DNA of 64,000 nucleotides from Cliona cf. orientalis (lineage: Eukaryota; Porifera; Demospongiae; Clionaida; Clionaidae), in assembly GCA_963930775.1 (NCBI GenBank), contig OZ005696.1, forward strand, positions 4,030,001-4,094,000, in the 5' to 3' direction. The notes below the pieces were generated by a model. It saw only the letters and a list, made by a program, of their open reading frames with translations, did no database searches and had not been told where the DNA came from. The position numbers and the translations under genes are program-made. Every line of letters starts with the position of its first letter. Positions within the stretch are counted from its first letter, which is position 1. Shown piece after piece: positions 29,685 to 40,316 of the stretch.

Positions 29685-31187
29685 TTAGATTTGTAGGTTT
29701 GTCATTAAATCCTCAATTTCTCTGTTTTTCTTAGGTGGAACTGATGATTGTAAATCAATAAGTGATGGTACTTCCTTTGCATGACTTGCTGGAGGAGAGC
29801 CACCATGACTAACATGAGTGGTGGAGGGTGGGGCGAAACCAGCTGCTGTAGGAGAGGCACTGTGACTAGCATGAGCGGCGGAGGGTGGGACGAAACCAGC
29901 TGCTGGAGGAGAGGCACCGTGACTAGCATGAGCGGCGGAGGGTGGGACGAAACCAGCTGCTGGAGGAGAGGCACCGTGACTAGCATGAGCGGCGGAGGGT
30001 GAGACGAAACCAGCTGCTGTAGGAGAGGCACCGTGACTAGCATGAGCGGCGGAGGGTGGGACGAAACCAGCTGCTGTAGGAGAGGCACCGTGACTAGCAT
30101 GAGCGGCGGAGGGTGGGACGAAACCAGCTGCTGTAGGAGAGGCACCGTGACTAGCATGAGCGGCGGAGGGTGGGACGAAACCTGCTGCTGGAGGAAAGGC
30201 ACCGTGACTAGCATGAGCGGCGGAGGGTGGGATGAAACCAGCTGCTTGAAGAGAGATACTGTGACTAGTATGAACGGTGGAGGGTGGGATGAAACCAGCA
30301 GAGGCACCATGACTAACATGAGCGGCGGAGGATGGGATGAAACCAGCTGCTGTAGGAGAGGCACCGTGACTAGCATGAGTGGCGGAGGGTGGGACGAAAC
30401 CAGCTGCTGTAGGAGAGGCACCGTGACTAGCATGAGCGGCGGAGGGTGAGACGAAACCAGCTGCTGTAGGAGAGGCACCGTGACTAGCATGAGTGGCGGA
30501 GGATGGGAAAAAACCAGCTGCTATAGGAGAGGCACCATGACTAGCATGAGCGGCAGAGGATGGGACGAAACCAGCTGCTCTAGGAGAGGCACTGTGACTA
30601 GCATGAGCGGCGGAGGGTGGGACGAAACCAGCTGCTGGAGGAGAGGCACCATGACTAGCATGAGCGGCGGAGGGTGGGATGAAACCAGCTGCTGGAGGAG
30701 AGGCACCGTGACTAGAGGGAGGGTTTCCAGTGTAGTGAGCTGTGAAATTAGGTGAACGACTGATTTGAGGAGAAGCAGGTGTGAGGGGATCAATGTAGGC
30801 TGATGAAGCTGTAACATATCGTCTGTTTTTCTTTCCTCTTCTTGTTGCTTTCTTGTATGGGTGATATCCCTCAGCTGTATAAAAGTATGAGTACTTGTAG
30901 ATATGTGTGGTCACCTACTGGACTAATAAAATAAATTTACCTTGTGATGGCCATTTTTTTTCAAGTTCGTTTAACCTCCTTTCTCGTAAGTTTAGTTGCT
31001 TCTCCCTTTCTGCCAGTTGTTCAGCTGTTGCTAGCTCTATTGATCATATATATATATAGCTATTCAATCATTACATTACCTAAAGAAAACAGATCTTACT
31101 GGACAAAACTTCACCCATAGCTTCACCTTGTAGAAAGAACTCATGCTGCCTGCTTAGGATACCCTTTTTATAGTAGTACCAGGTACA
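29685..31187 (-). CDS. Unidentified protein with sixteen 19-residue Ala/Pro/His repeats (partial 5' end)
   Basis: Three exons join in phase on the minus strand: 31187-31100, 31036-30941 and 30874-29685 (stop). The introns are 63 and 66 bp, and the product is about 457 residues. The N-terminal part (WYYYKKGILSRQHEFF, then AEQLAEREKQLNLRERRLNE) is charged and predicted coiled coil. A basic patch (KKATRRGKKNRR) follows. Then come sixteen units like SHGASPPAAGFVPPSAAHA, 57 bp each. One unit is 9 bp shorter, which keeps the frame. The C-terminus is VPPKKNREIEDLMTNLQI. Further 5' exons are likely. An alternative is a start at the ATG at 31118, with TATAAAAAGG at 31172-31163 as promoter. No family recognised. 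Confidence 0.65.
29800..30720. repeat. 57-bp coding minisatellite
   Basis: About sixteen tandem 57-bp units lie inside the minus-strand gene. Because 57 is a multiple of three, all six frames are partly open, which produces several false ORFs on both strands. The frame joined to the spliced N-terminal exons is the supported one. Confidence 0.92.
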
Positions 31188-33312
31188 CTGTCAGAGGGGT
31201 AACTTTATCTAGTACAGTGTACATGTAGTTGCCATGGCAGTATCTGAGGGTAGTGTATTATGGGTAGCATGCATTGTACATACTTATGTCATACATTTAT
31301 ATGATGGAGTGGCTACACCACCTACCCTAGGTGTGGCCTCTCCAATAATGTATACATTTGATTTGTGCTATTACTATGACAAGTGTAAAAGAAATTGATT
31401 GGGCAGACATGGTGCACCCTACTGACCTTTTATTTCAAGTAGTATTATAGGAAGATACATGTAATTTAGGGAATTACCTAGCTGTTGTTATTCCCACTAT
31501 CTTTATTAGTGCTCCTTATGTACCTTTTATGGTGCTACCATCATTACTTATTTTTGAAGTTTATTGCACTGTAGCAAGTCAATTGAGAAATTCAATGATG
31601 AATATTCTATAGTATCCATAATTATGAAAGTTAACTAAACGTTTGATTCCTGGTTTTATCAAGTTACAAATAGATGTGTGAATTAGTGCCTGCATATGTA
31701 CATATATAACTGAAATGTACTACGTACGTGCATTCATACACACACCTGCGCAAACCCTTCTCTTGTACATGCAGGATCATAGCATGATTCTAGAGAAGTT
31801 GTAGGGCAGTCCCAAGATCACCAAGGACAGAGTGACCATTGCCAAGGGATGGAGATAGAGTACAGGAATCAAAACATAAGAGCTCATCTCATCAGGATGT
31901 GGCTAATGACACTACACTATAACTTGTTATGCTAGCTGCAGGTGCGTTACTCTCATGTACATATACATGTAGGTGGTATTATTGTGTGTCAATGACACAT
32001 GGCAAGCTACATGTATGGAAGAATGCTCCCAAAGTGCTCTCTGGAATAAAGTTTAGACTCTGCATGCATTTCTGAGGCCTTCTAACATTTTCTAGCTTTG
32101 GTTGACACTGCACAGATTAGGAGGGTATACTCTCTGAAAATGGGAGGGAGATTGAATCTCCTTTATACTATTATAATTATGATAGCTACGGTAACAGCAT
32201 TTAATGTCACTTAGCAGTAGAGCATTCCATCATAGACAGGTCATGTTCACAAAAGCTGCCCTACCCCATAATTTAATTAGTGTACAGCATTGGTGTATAT
32301 ACTATAGTATGTACATGTACTTCAGAGCAGATGGATACCCTTAAGGTATGCGTAGTTCTGGGTAACTACATGACCCTAAACATGCATATTATTGCTTAAC
32401 TGATTGATATCCTGTAGAAATACTTTTGGCCAAGCTAATAATTCTAGATAGGAAGTGTGGGGTAGCATCCATATCATGGGGTAGCATGGATGTAATTCTT
32501 AAGACCTATGAAGATTCTTAGAGACAGTTGAGCTAAAGAATAACTGAGATTGTCTATCATGGAGCCTGGAGATACTTTTTATGTGAGTATAGTGTTAGAC
32601 ACTGTTATCTATAAAAGATACAGACAGTGAAGGGCTCTAATTTCTGTAAAACCCTTGTTATCCAAACAGAGCTCTTCACTCTTCTGTATTACGTACATTT
32701 TAGAAATTTCCTAAAGATTCAAGCCCTTCTCTCATATTTGGACAATACCGTAGGATTGTTATGGTGTGTGGTATTTTTAATTTTGGGACTATGCGAATTT
32801 TTTTCGAAACCACACAATTAAAAATTACAAAATAAACCTGCACATTACATACATTGTACAATAGGGTGGCCGATCAAGGCGCATACCGCGTACACATGGT
32901 GAATACCAGTCAATATATATAATTTGCAATCCCCTAGTAAGTGCTCAGTCTGTTTGGCCAAGCTGTACAACAGGTTTAGTCTGGAAAGAGCCAGAGAGAA
33001 GTACACTGCTGATATTCACAAACTACTGATGAGTATTTTCAGCGTTAATCACCTCTTCCAAGGGCTTATAGCCCTTGCCTCCACTAGATCAGGTAGTCTT
33101 GTGCCAAGATCCCACCCTCGAGGATGGAATCTGTCTCCTGAAATTATTGCATAAACTTTACCTCACATAGTAGCCACACACATGTGTGGACACAATTAAG
33201 TGGGTGTGGTCACGGTCGCAAGCGCTGAGTGATTGTTTGATAGCGGTACCAGTAAAGCATGGCAGAAGATGTCCTTGGCTTGGTTCTATTATTTATTTTA
33301 TCACAGCTTGAC
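31188..33312. other. Intergenic, no supported gene
   Basis: AT-rich sequence without convincing exons. Further 5' exons of the minus-strand repeat-protein gene could lie here, but I could not find a phase-compatible one. 32750-33150 is a diverged copy of the repeat at 16300-16640. Confidence 0.5.
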
Positions 33313-34490
33313 TACAGTGGACTCTCTATTAACGGACACTCCCAATAACGGACACTGCTATATACAGTCGAGCCTCCGTGGGAACGGGCCCCTTGTCCTT
33401 TGTTCGGAGGTTGTCCCTATCTCGGAGGTTCATGATTTTTCAATCCATTTTGATTGTATTATCCTTAACAAGTTAGTAAATGCACTGAAATGCATGATAA
33501 GAGCAGTAGAGATGGTAATCAAGTGGTTGGTATGTTCTGTTTTCAGTGTCAACATAGCACAGGCTGAATTTTTTTTGTTTCTGAAGTACTGGCTACTCTG
33601 GATTCAAGGAGAATATTATTATCGCGCATGCGGCATAATATCGCGACCGCCTAGATTGCGGCAAAAGTGGGTGTGGCACCGTTAATTTAAGGGCGTGGTT
33701 TCCGGATGTCTGCTATTTAGAGGCATTTTTGCATTGAAAAGTCACGTTGGGAGCTTGGATCTTGTCCGCTGTCCGGAATCGAGAAGCGTCCTCTTCTCGG
33801 AGGTTGCTAATGTACTATATTAAACTATGCTAAATTCAATCGGTAACACGGCACTTGTCCGCTATAGGGAGGTTGTCCGCTTCTCGGAGGGTCCGTTATC
33901 GGAGGCTCGACTGTATATGTACCAACCGATATCTCCATATGTTTAATACAGTAGCAGCACCTGAATAGTGGACAACCTCCGAATTCCGGATAACGGACAC
34001 AGCAGCTTGCACGAAGTAATACAGTACAATACAAAAAACGTTCCGACTAACGGACGGAGGTGGGTGTGGCTGACCCCGCCCACGACCTTCTTATACCATG
34101 TCATGCAGTTCATGGCATTATTAACAATCTATACAAGATGGCAATACATGTAGACACTCTAAAAAATGGTAGTACTTTGTCTAGCTATAGTAATGACAAC
34201 AGCCACTGCTTTACTTGCTCAAATGGCAAGTAGCTAGCCATTCATCCACCATAATGCAATTGACACTCGTCGAGTCAATCACCTCTAGATCTTTGAAACA
34301 GACTGAATAGTGCAATACAATGTCATGAAAACACTTGAGTATGTCATAAATTTCTTTATTATTGGCTATAAAATTAATATTAGATGAAGTGGGGTGTAAC
34401 TAAAGTAGAACACCCCAATAAAGGACATACCCCGAATAAAGGACAGAAGCCTGTGTACCAAGGTGTCCGTTGTTCGGAGAGTCCACTGTA
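33313..34490. mobile_element. MITE with TACAGTGGACTCTC termini, containing another MITE
   Basis: Begins TACAGTGGACTCTCTATTAA and ends GAGAGTCCACTGTA, with AACGGACAC/GTGTCCGTT repeats inward of both ends. A second element occupies 33363-33915. The outer body resumes after it (GTGGACAACCTCCG, ATAACGGACAC). Non-coding. Confidence 0.8.
33363..33915. mobile_element. Inner MITE with TACAGTCGAGCCTCCG termini
   Basis: Starts TACAGTCGAGCCTCCG and ends CGGAGGCTCGACTGTA, a 16-bp perfect inverted terminus next to TA. It is nested in the element at 33313-34490 and so is younger than it. Internal GGAGGTTGTCC motifs echo the outer family. Confidence 0.88.
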
Positions 34491-34716
34491 TTCGAAATGT
34501 GCTCCTGGAAAACTGGTCTATCGTGTTAATTTATGACACCAAGAGGTGCTGCTTCCAAATTAATAATAACTGCCCTTGATTAGCAGCTGCACTCCAGCAA
34601 GGCTGAAACTATTAATTTTGAATAATCCAAACTAAATGATTGATGATATTCATAAGTTTACATAAATTGCAGTTTCAAACTCTATTTATAGAGCTGTTTG
34701 TCCTGATATTATTTAG

Positions 34717-37700
34717 GAAGGTGATGCTAGTGATAATGAAAGAAGCGATTGTGACAGGAATGATGACAGTGATTCTTTTGATGATGAATGGGATGTATCC
34801 TTTACTAGTCAGTCAGCAAATGATTCGATTTATCTTCCCACACCACAACGTCAGTTTAAGAATAGTTTAAGTAGGGTTACTGCAAACAAACTTTGTTTTA
34901 TGAATTTGTCTCAATTAGACAAATTTATGGAACAGGTGAACAGTATTCGTAGTTGTATCACTCCCCAGTGCAGTGGTATATTAATTCCAGTACATGTAAG
35001 AAGCACTGGTCTTGGAGGTGCCATATCTGTAAGCTACACTTGTAGTGGTTGTGCATCTCATTCAGCTCTCTTTGAGACATCCTCAAAGTATGAGCTTACT
35101 AATACCAGTGAAATCAGTGTTGCTGTTCAGGTGGCTTTCATAGTGGCAGGTTGTACCCATGCCACATACTGGAAGACCCTAAAACATGCCCTAGGAATTG
35201 ATGCTGTTCATATGAGTGCATTTTTGTCCACTATTGAGAGAATATATCCAGTCGTTAAACAAATGGTGGATGAAATGTGTGATAAAGCAAAGCAAGAAAT
35301 GAAAAACATGGACCAAGATAAACTTGGTTCATGGAGCCGCGCTGTCACATCAGCGGATGGTGTATGGATGACGCGTGGGTGGCATAGCAAAAATGCCACA
35401 TTTAGTATCCGGAATTATTTTACTGGAGCTCTTCTTTATCGTATGCATTTATGCCAGCGTGGCAGAGACAAAGTAATAAAGGAAGATCTATACCAAGGGA
35501 CATCCAAGGGAGCTGAGGGCTTTGCTGCACGTAAAACGTTTACAAAAGCCAAAGAGGAAGGTATGAATGTTGAAATTCATTGGCAAGATGCCGACTCTTC
35601 CTCTTCCAAAGGAGTAGCTGAGTTATTCCCTGATGCCAGGGTAATGATATGTGGTGGCCATGCAGGTAGAGCTCACATGAAACAGCTACAAAAACTGGCC
35701 AAAAAGAAATCACCCACAAAAGATATGATAGGAAAGTATAGTGATCAATTCCCTCAAATTAATGAAGCAGTCTGTCACTGCAAGGAAAAGCACTCACCTG
35801 GATGTGGATGCTTATCAGAACAATTTATAGAGAAAGCTCGAAACAACTTTTCTCTTATCCTATCAAAAAGTGAGTCAGCAGAAATGTTTGCTACAAAGAT
35901 TAATGCTTTGGCCAAACATGCATGTGATGTGCATAAATGGGATAATGGGTGTTGTGATTTTCATTCACAGCGAGTGTGTAGTTGTAATCATTGTGAGGAT
36001 AAGGAGAATTTTAAATGTGAAGGACAGGACTACCACACAAGGCTTAAGCTCACTTGCCCATTCCACTCATTAGCGTATGAAATTGAATGTCATGTCAGAG
36101 CACAGATGGCCGAGCAGGTAGTTCACCCCATACTTAAACGAGGCCACTCTAATTGGCTTGAAGCCTCTCACAATGTGCTTATCCGGTTCAGGCCAAAGCA
36201 CATTAACTTGGAGAGGCTTCATTATGAGCTGTCCACCGATCTAGGCCTATTACAGTCCAACATGACTTACATGTATGAATTGCATGGACCACAGTATCAC
36301 TGGATCCCTGAATTGTACAGGCGATTAAAACTTCCAGTGTACGATGGCATTCAACAGGCACTAGAGGTATTCAATCAGCAAAGAAAGGTAGCACTTGATA
36401 AACTTAAAACAGATGAAGCGAAAAGGAAGAGGTTGCAATTAAAGATGAAGAGAACTAAGGAATCACAAATCCGTAAGGCTTGGTCCAAGAAACATGGCCA
36501 TGACACTTATGGTGATGAAGCTGAAGATATAGAGCATGATCATAGCTTGATAAATAGGGGGAAAAAGCGACAAAAAGCTTCTGAAGGGAAATGTGCAGCA
36601 TGTGGGTCTACCACTCACAGGCGATCCAACCACAAGGACTGCCCTTTTAACAAAAGGAGAAAAATTGAGATTTCTACTCTAAAGCACACTGATAGTATAC
36701 CAGAGGATGGTGACATACAGGTGCAACAAGGTGACCTTCAAGATGATAGTGAAGAACTCGATGAATCTTTTAGTAGTAGTTCTGATGACAGGGTACTTGA
36801 CGATGAAGTTATTAGTGGTATTTTGTGTGTATGTGGGGCTATAAACCGAGCTCACAAAAGTAGTTGTCCTATGAGCTCTAGGAATTATCCCAGTAGAGTC
36901 CTCTTTCCTTCTAATGAAGATGCCCCTAATGAAACTGTTGCGCCAACTACTAAACTAGAGGCTATCAAACCAGATGTAGCAGAAATAAATCATAAAAATA
37001 AGGTTAAGCCTTTTCCCTCATTTGTGCCTGGTACTTGTGTTTGTTTGCACAATAGTAAATTAATTAAGCAGCACATTCCATGCCGTATTGTGAGAGTTGT
37101 GGGTGAACGTTATCAGTTATGTTGCAAGAAAGGTATCCTTGATATGCCATACCCAGGTCAAGAATTAATGACCTCTAATAATGACCCCCCTATTCCACTT
37201 GATAAATGGCGTCAAAGTTCCAGAGTATCACTTCGTCATGTTATTAGTGATCCCTCATGTCTGGAAAGTTGCACCTGCAACTTTTCTGGGACTTCTTTAC
37301 CTACATGTACCATCGTCCTCTCAGATGATTCTGATGATGCCCCCAAAAGGAATGATGTGTGGCTTCAAAACCTATTGTATACTCTTACTATCAGTGAGCA
37401 GGAAATAATACTGTCACCTATTGGTTGGCTAAATGACAGTATCATTTCAGCTGCTCAAATGCTCATGCTGCAGCAGTTTCCTCATATGACTGGGCTCGAA
37501 CCACCCACACTCGCACAGACCATGGCTTTTCAAGTGCACAGGGGAGATTTTGTTCAAATCCTGAATATTAGAAATTGTCATTGGTGTACGATTTCCAATA
37601 TAGGTTGTGAGGAGGGTGTAGTTAATGTGTATGATAGCATGTACTCTTCAGTATCTACTGATACCATTCGCATTATTGCCAGCATGATGCTTAGCTCTGC

Positions 37701-38091
37701 CTCAAAGCTTGTAATAAGAATGATGGATGTTGTGAGACAAATTAACGGTTCAGACTGTGGGGTCCTGTCCATAGCCTTTGCATATGATCTTTGTAGTGGT
37801 GTTGATCCCTGCAGAGCTAGGTATGATCACAAGTTAATCAGACAGCACTTATTGAAGTGTTTAGAAGACTGCCACCTCTCTCGTTTTCCCGTAGTAAGTG
37901 ACCGAAGGATTACCAGGGTAAAATGCACCCAAGAGGTAGACCTTCACTGTTCTTGTCGATTGCCTGAGGAGGAAGGTGATGAAATGGCAGAGTGTGATTC
38001 ATGCAAGCGGTGGTATCATAGACATTGCATGGATATACCACAAGAAGTTTTTAGTGGTATGGATGTCCCTTGGACATGTAAATTGTGCTGA
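34717..38091 (+). CDS. Mutator-like DDE transposase region - ULP1 protease - PHD finger fusion
   Basis: An open frame runs from an acceptor (ATTATTTAG/GAAGG) to the stop at 38091. The first ATG is at 34900 and gives 1063 residues; 61 acidic Ser/Asp-rich codons precede it in frame, so an upstream exon is likely. Counted from 34900: a DDE-like core with D153 (TSADGVWMTRGW), D230/D232 (WQDADSSSSKG) and E421 (NWLEASHN), as in Mutator-like transposases; Cys/His clusters (CHCKEKHSPGCGC; CNHCEDKENFKC); a basic coiled segment; a CAACGSTTHRRSNHKDC knuckle; a ULP1/C48 protease with H894 (CHWC), D912 (VYDS), Q947 and C953 (GSDCG); and a terminal PHD finger from about 1016. ULP1 enzymes cleave SUMO-type conjugates and PHD fingers read histone tails. 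The transposase assignment is the least certain part. Intact, so possibly active or domesticated. Confidence 0.8.
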   Translation, partial: EGDASDNERSDCDRNDDSDSFDDEWDVSFTSQSANDSIYLPTPQRQFKNSLSRVTANKLCFMNLSQLDKFMEQVNSIRSCITPQCSGILIPVHVRSTGLGGAISVSYTCSGCASHSALFETSSKYELTNTSEISVAVQVAFIVAGCTHATYWKTLKHALGIDAVHMSAFLSTIERIYPVVKQMVDEMCDKAKQEMKNMDQDKLGSWSRAVTSADGVWMTRGWHSKNATFSIRNYFTGALLYRMHLCQRGRDKVIKEDLYQGTSKGAEGFAARKTFTKAKEEGMNVEIHWQDADSSSSKGVAELFPDARVMICGGHAGRAHMKQLQKLAKKKSPTKDMIGKYSDQFPQINEAVCHCKEKHSPGCGCLSEQFIEKARNNFSLILSKSESAEMFATKINALAKHACDVHKWDNGCCDFHSQRVCSCNHCEDKENFKCEGQDYHTRLKLTCPFHSLAYEIECHVRAQMAEQVVHPILKRGHSNWLEASHNVLIRFRPKHINLERLHYELSTDLGLLQSNMTYMYELHGPQYHWIPELYRRLKLPVYDGIQQALEVFNQQRKVALDKLKTDEAKRKRLQLKMKRTKESQIRKAWSKKHGHDTYGDEAEDIEHDHSLINRGKKRQKASEGKCAACGSTTHRRSNHKDCPFNKRRKIEISTLKHTDSIPEDGDIQVQQGDLQDDSEELDESFSSSSDDRVLDDEVISGILCVCGAINRAHKSSCPMSSRNYPSRVLFPSNEDAPNETVAPTTKLEAIKPDVAEINHKNKVKPFPSFVPGTCVCLHNSKLIKQHIPCRIVRVVGERYQLCCKKGILDMPYPGQELMTSNNDPPIPLDKWRQSSRVSLRHVISDPSCLESCTCNFSGTSLPTCTIVLSDDSDDAPKRNDVWLQNLLYTLTISEQEIILSPIGWLNDSIISAAQMLMLQQFPHMTGLEPPTLAQTMAFQVHRGDFVQILNIRNCHWCTISNIGCEEGVVNVYDSMYSSVSTDTIRIIASMMLSSASKLVIRMMDVVRQINGSDCGVLSIAFAYDLCSGVDPCRARYDHKLIRQHLLKCLEDCHLSRFPVVSDRRITRVKCTQEVDLHCSCRLPEEEGDEMAECDSCKRWYHRHCMDIPQEVFSGMDVPWTCKLC

Positions 38092-39865
38092 TATCTCCCT
38101 TTATTGATCAATGTTCCCTTCACTACATATACGTGTCACTTACTGGTATACAGCTGGGGATTCTGTCATCAGATATATATAAAGTGCATTCTATAACTGT
38201 GAGTAGAGACACTGTAATGAGAGCTCCCATAATATGTAAGTACTAATAAACGCAAGATATAATTAGCACAAGAAATTCGCATTCTAGGATTGATATATCT
38301 TAACGTAGACAGTGACAACCTTTAACAAAAAATGGCACGAATGTTAAAGTCTTTATTATTATTAGCTTTTGTTCTATTAGAATAAACACGGTAATCTCTT
38401 TCCAACCAAGAATAAGACTGTGGTGACATTTTGAGTGGTTTGTTGAGTTTGCAAGATCAGCAATTAATAGTATGGCTTGATTGCAATATGAGCTTGCACA
38501 ACCAATGAATTTCTCAATTGTTATCAAACTCCTTTCCTCAGGAGTGGTAAGGGGGTGTTCCACAAAATTAATGCGGAATCAAAGCCTTCCATAATTTTTT
38601 GGTGATGCCTCAAGCAAGTGAGCTCCTCCAGTTATATTTTTTGTGCACTGCATAACAGGATCTTATAAAGGGGGGCAAAAATACCCTCAGTATGTGGTGC
38701 TGCACTAAACTTGTCAGCTGCTCCAGTTAATACCGTAATTTACAAATTGTTTGTTGCTAAAGTTTCATTTTATACAAAGTGGCAAAATATTTTACACGAA
38801 ATAGTTCATCTGTACTAACTTGTACAGTGAATATATGACATACGTTAAAGATTATTACTTGAAATTTGTAGCACAAATTACAAACAAAATTAATGTGAAT
38901 TATGGTAGTATGGAGTTGTATTCATGCAGCAATATGTGATCCTATACAAATTCCTAGAGTATGAGAGGGTGGAAGGGTGGGAGGGCAGCAATTGCAGTAC
39001 CACCTCCTCGATGATGGTGCTGCCTGGGATCTCAGATGTACATAATTATTAATCTGAGGTGCGAAGTGTACTGCCTTGCTATTCCTCATGCTCATACTCG
39101 CATACTAGATCACAATTTTTATACTATGTGTATATACAACGAAAAGTACTTTTCAGACGATCATTTTTTTTTCATATAATCCGTATCGGCGTATCCTAAC
39201 CTGGAGGGCATGAAAGATATGCGCTCTTCTACAAGTTCAAAAGGCCCACGATTGGTCAGATTTGCAGTGCCACGTGCACAAACAAGGGTGGCCATAGAGA
39301 TGCATAATTTCTCAAACAAATGGTGCGAAGTGCCACGCGTTTCGAGAGGCCTGCTCAGCAAGCCACCGAGCCTCGAGCACAGCGAGAGACGAGGTCTATT
39401 CTTTATCATAGCCTGGTGTAGTCTAGCGGAGCCAGAACCTTACGTGGGGGGAGAGGGTCTGGTGACTTGCTATACACGGAATTGTTCCGGCACCCTGCAC
39501 AGGGCGGCACCAATCAGATTGCAGCATTACTCATTACCGCATTCCTGGTGCGGTTGTTTCCGCGATAACATTGCGCTCGCGTTAAACAAATCAACATGCT
39601 TCTGCGCGCTGCTTAGCGCCTAGTCTCACGGAGCCAGAATTAATAAAAAACACAAGTGACTTAGTAACTTGCCATTTTTAACACAGTGAGCTTCATCAAC
39701 TATTAGTGCAATGAGGTGAGTCGAGTAAGGTTCATGCCTGATTGTCGTGTTAGCAGTCAGCCCCTACAATATAAATGCAACCATCTTTCATAGTATAGCA
39801 GCAGGCATGATACTTCAGTGGTATAACATTCTGACTGTGTCCGTGGTCAGTACGTAACTAACTAG
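38092..39865. other. Intergenic, repeats and unassigned open frames
   Basis: Holds an 88-codon minus-strand frame (38300-38563) without recognised motif and a TACCGTAATTT repeat terminus at 38734. It also has a loose inverted pair around 38945-39110 and a repeat with GTCTAGCGGAGCCAG / GTCTCACGGAGCCAG ends at 39420-39640. None is supported as a gene. Confidence 0.45.
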
Positions 39866-40299
39866 CACTCGTCTCCTGATATCTCTAAGTACAGACGTGT
39901 GGAAATGTTCCATAGCTGCACGGAATTGAGTGTGAAGGAACAAATAATTAAATCGTTTACAGAACTTGATTCACATCTAAAAATAGCAGTGGCGACTATT
40001 GCTTTTGGGATGGGTATAGACTGCCCAAATATACATCGAGTCATCCACTTTGGGCCGGCCAGCAGCATTGAAGATTATATCCAAGAGCAGGCCGAGACGG
40101 TCTACCTTCAACTGCACTACTATGGCATCACATAGGTAGAAGAGTACACATGGATGATTGTATAAAAAAGTACATTGAGAACACTACAATGTGTCACAGA
40201 GATTTGATATTCAGTGATTTTGATGGCAGTGATAATATTAAAAAATGTAGTTGCTGTGATATATGTGCAGTAGTATGCAATTGTTCAGATTGCTCATAA
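39866..40299 (+). pseudogene. RecQ-type helicase fragment, frameshifted
   Basis: The frame encodes the C-terminal RecA-like domain: EMFHSCTELSVKEQIIKSF, VATIAFGMGIDCPNIHRVIH and SSIEDYIQE. The expected ETGRAGRDG motif VI is damaged; about 10 nt are missing and the frame shifts. In the next frame GRDGLPSTALLWHHIGRRVH and a Cys-rich tail (CSCCDIC) continue to the stop at 40299. Helicase motifs I-IV lie in no visible exon upstream. It faces the DUF6589 relic tail to tail. RecQ-like genes of this type are multi-copy in corals and sponges, often near DUF6589, which suggests a mobile origin. Confidence 0.82.
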
Positions 40300-40316
40300 A
40301 AATTCGATATCACTAG

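Noticed and set aside
29800-30720. CRISPR-like regular repeats
   Set aside because: Units are contiguous, with no unique spacers, and lie in a spliced eukaryotic gene.
29705-30755. Plus-strand frames with SMSGGGWDETS repeats and a second minus-strand frame
   Set aside because: The 57-bp unit keeps every frame open. Only one minus-strand frame connects to the spliced N-terminal exons.
38300-38563. 88-codon minus-strand frame
   Set aside because: No family motif. It might be a relic linked to the DUF6589/RecQ remains, but nothing supports that.
39795-39850. tRNA-like stretch CTTCAGTGGTATAACATTC
   Set aside because: It resembles an A box, but no B box or stems follow.
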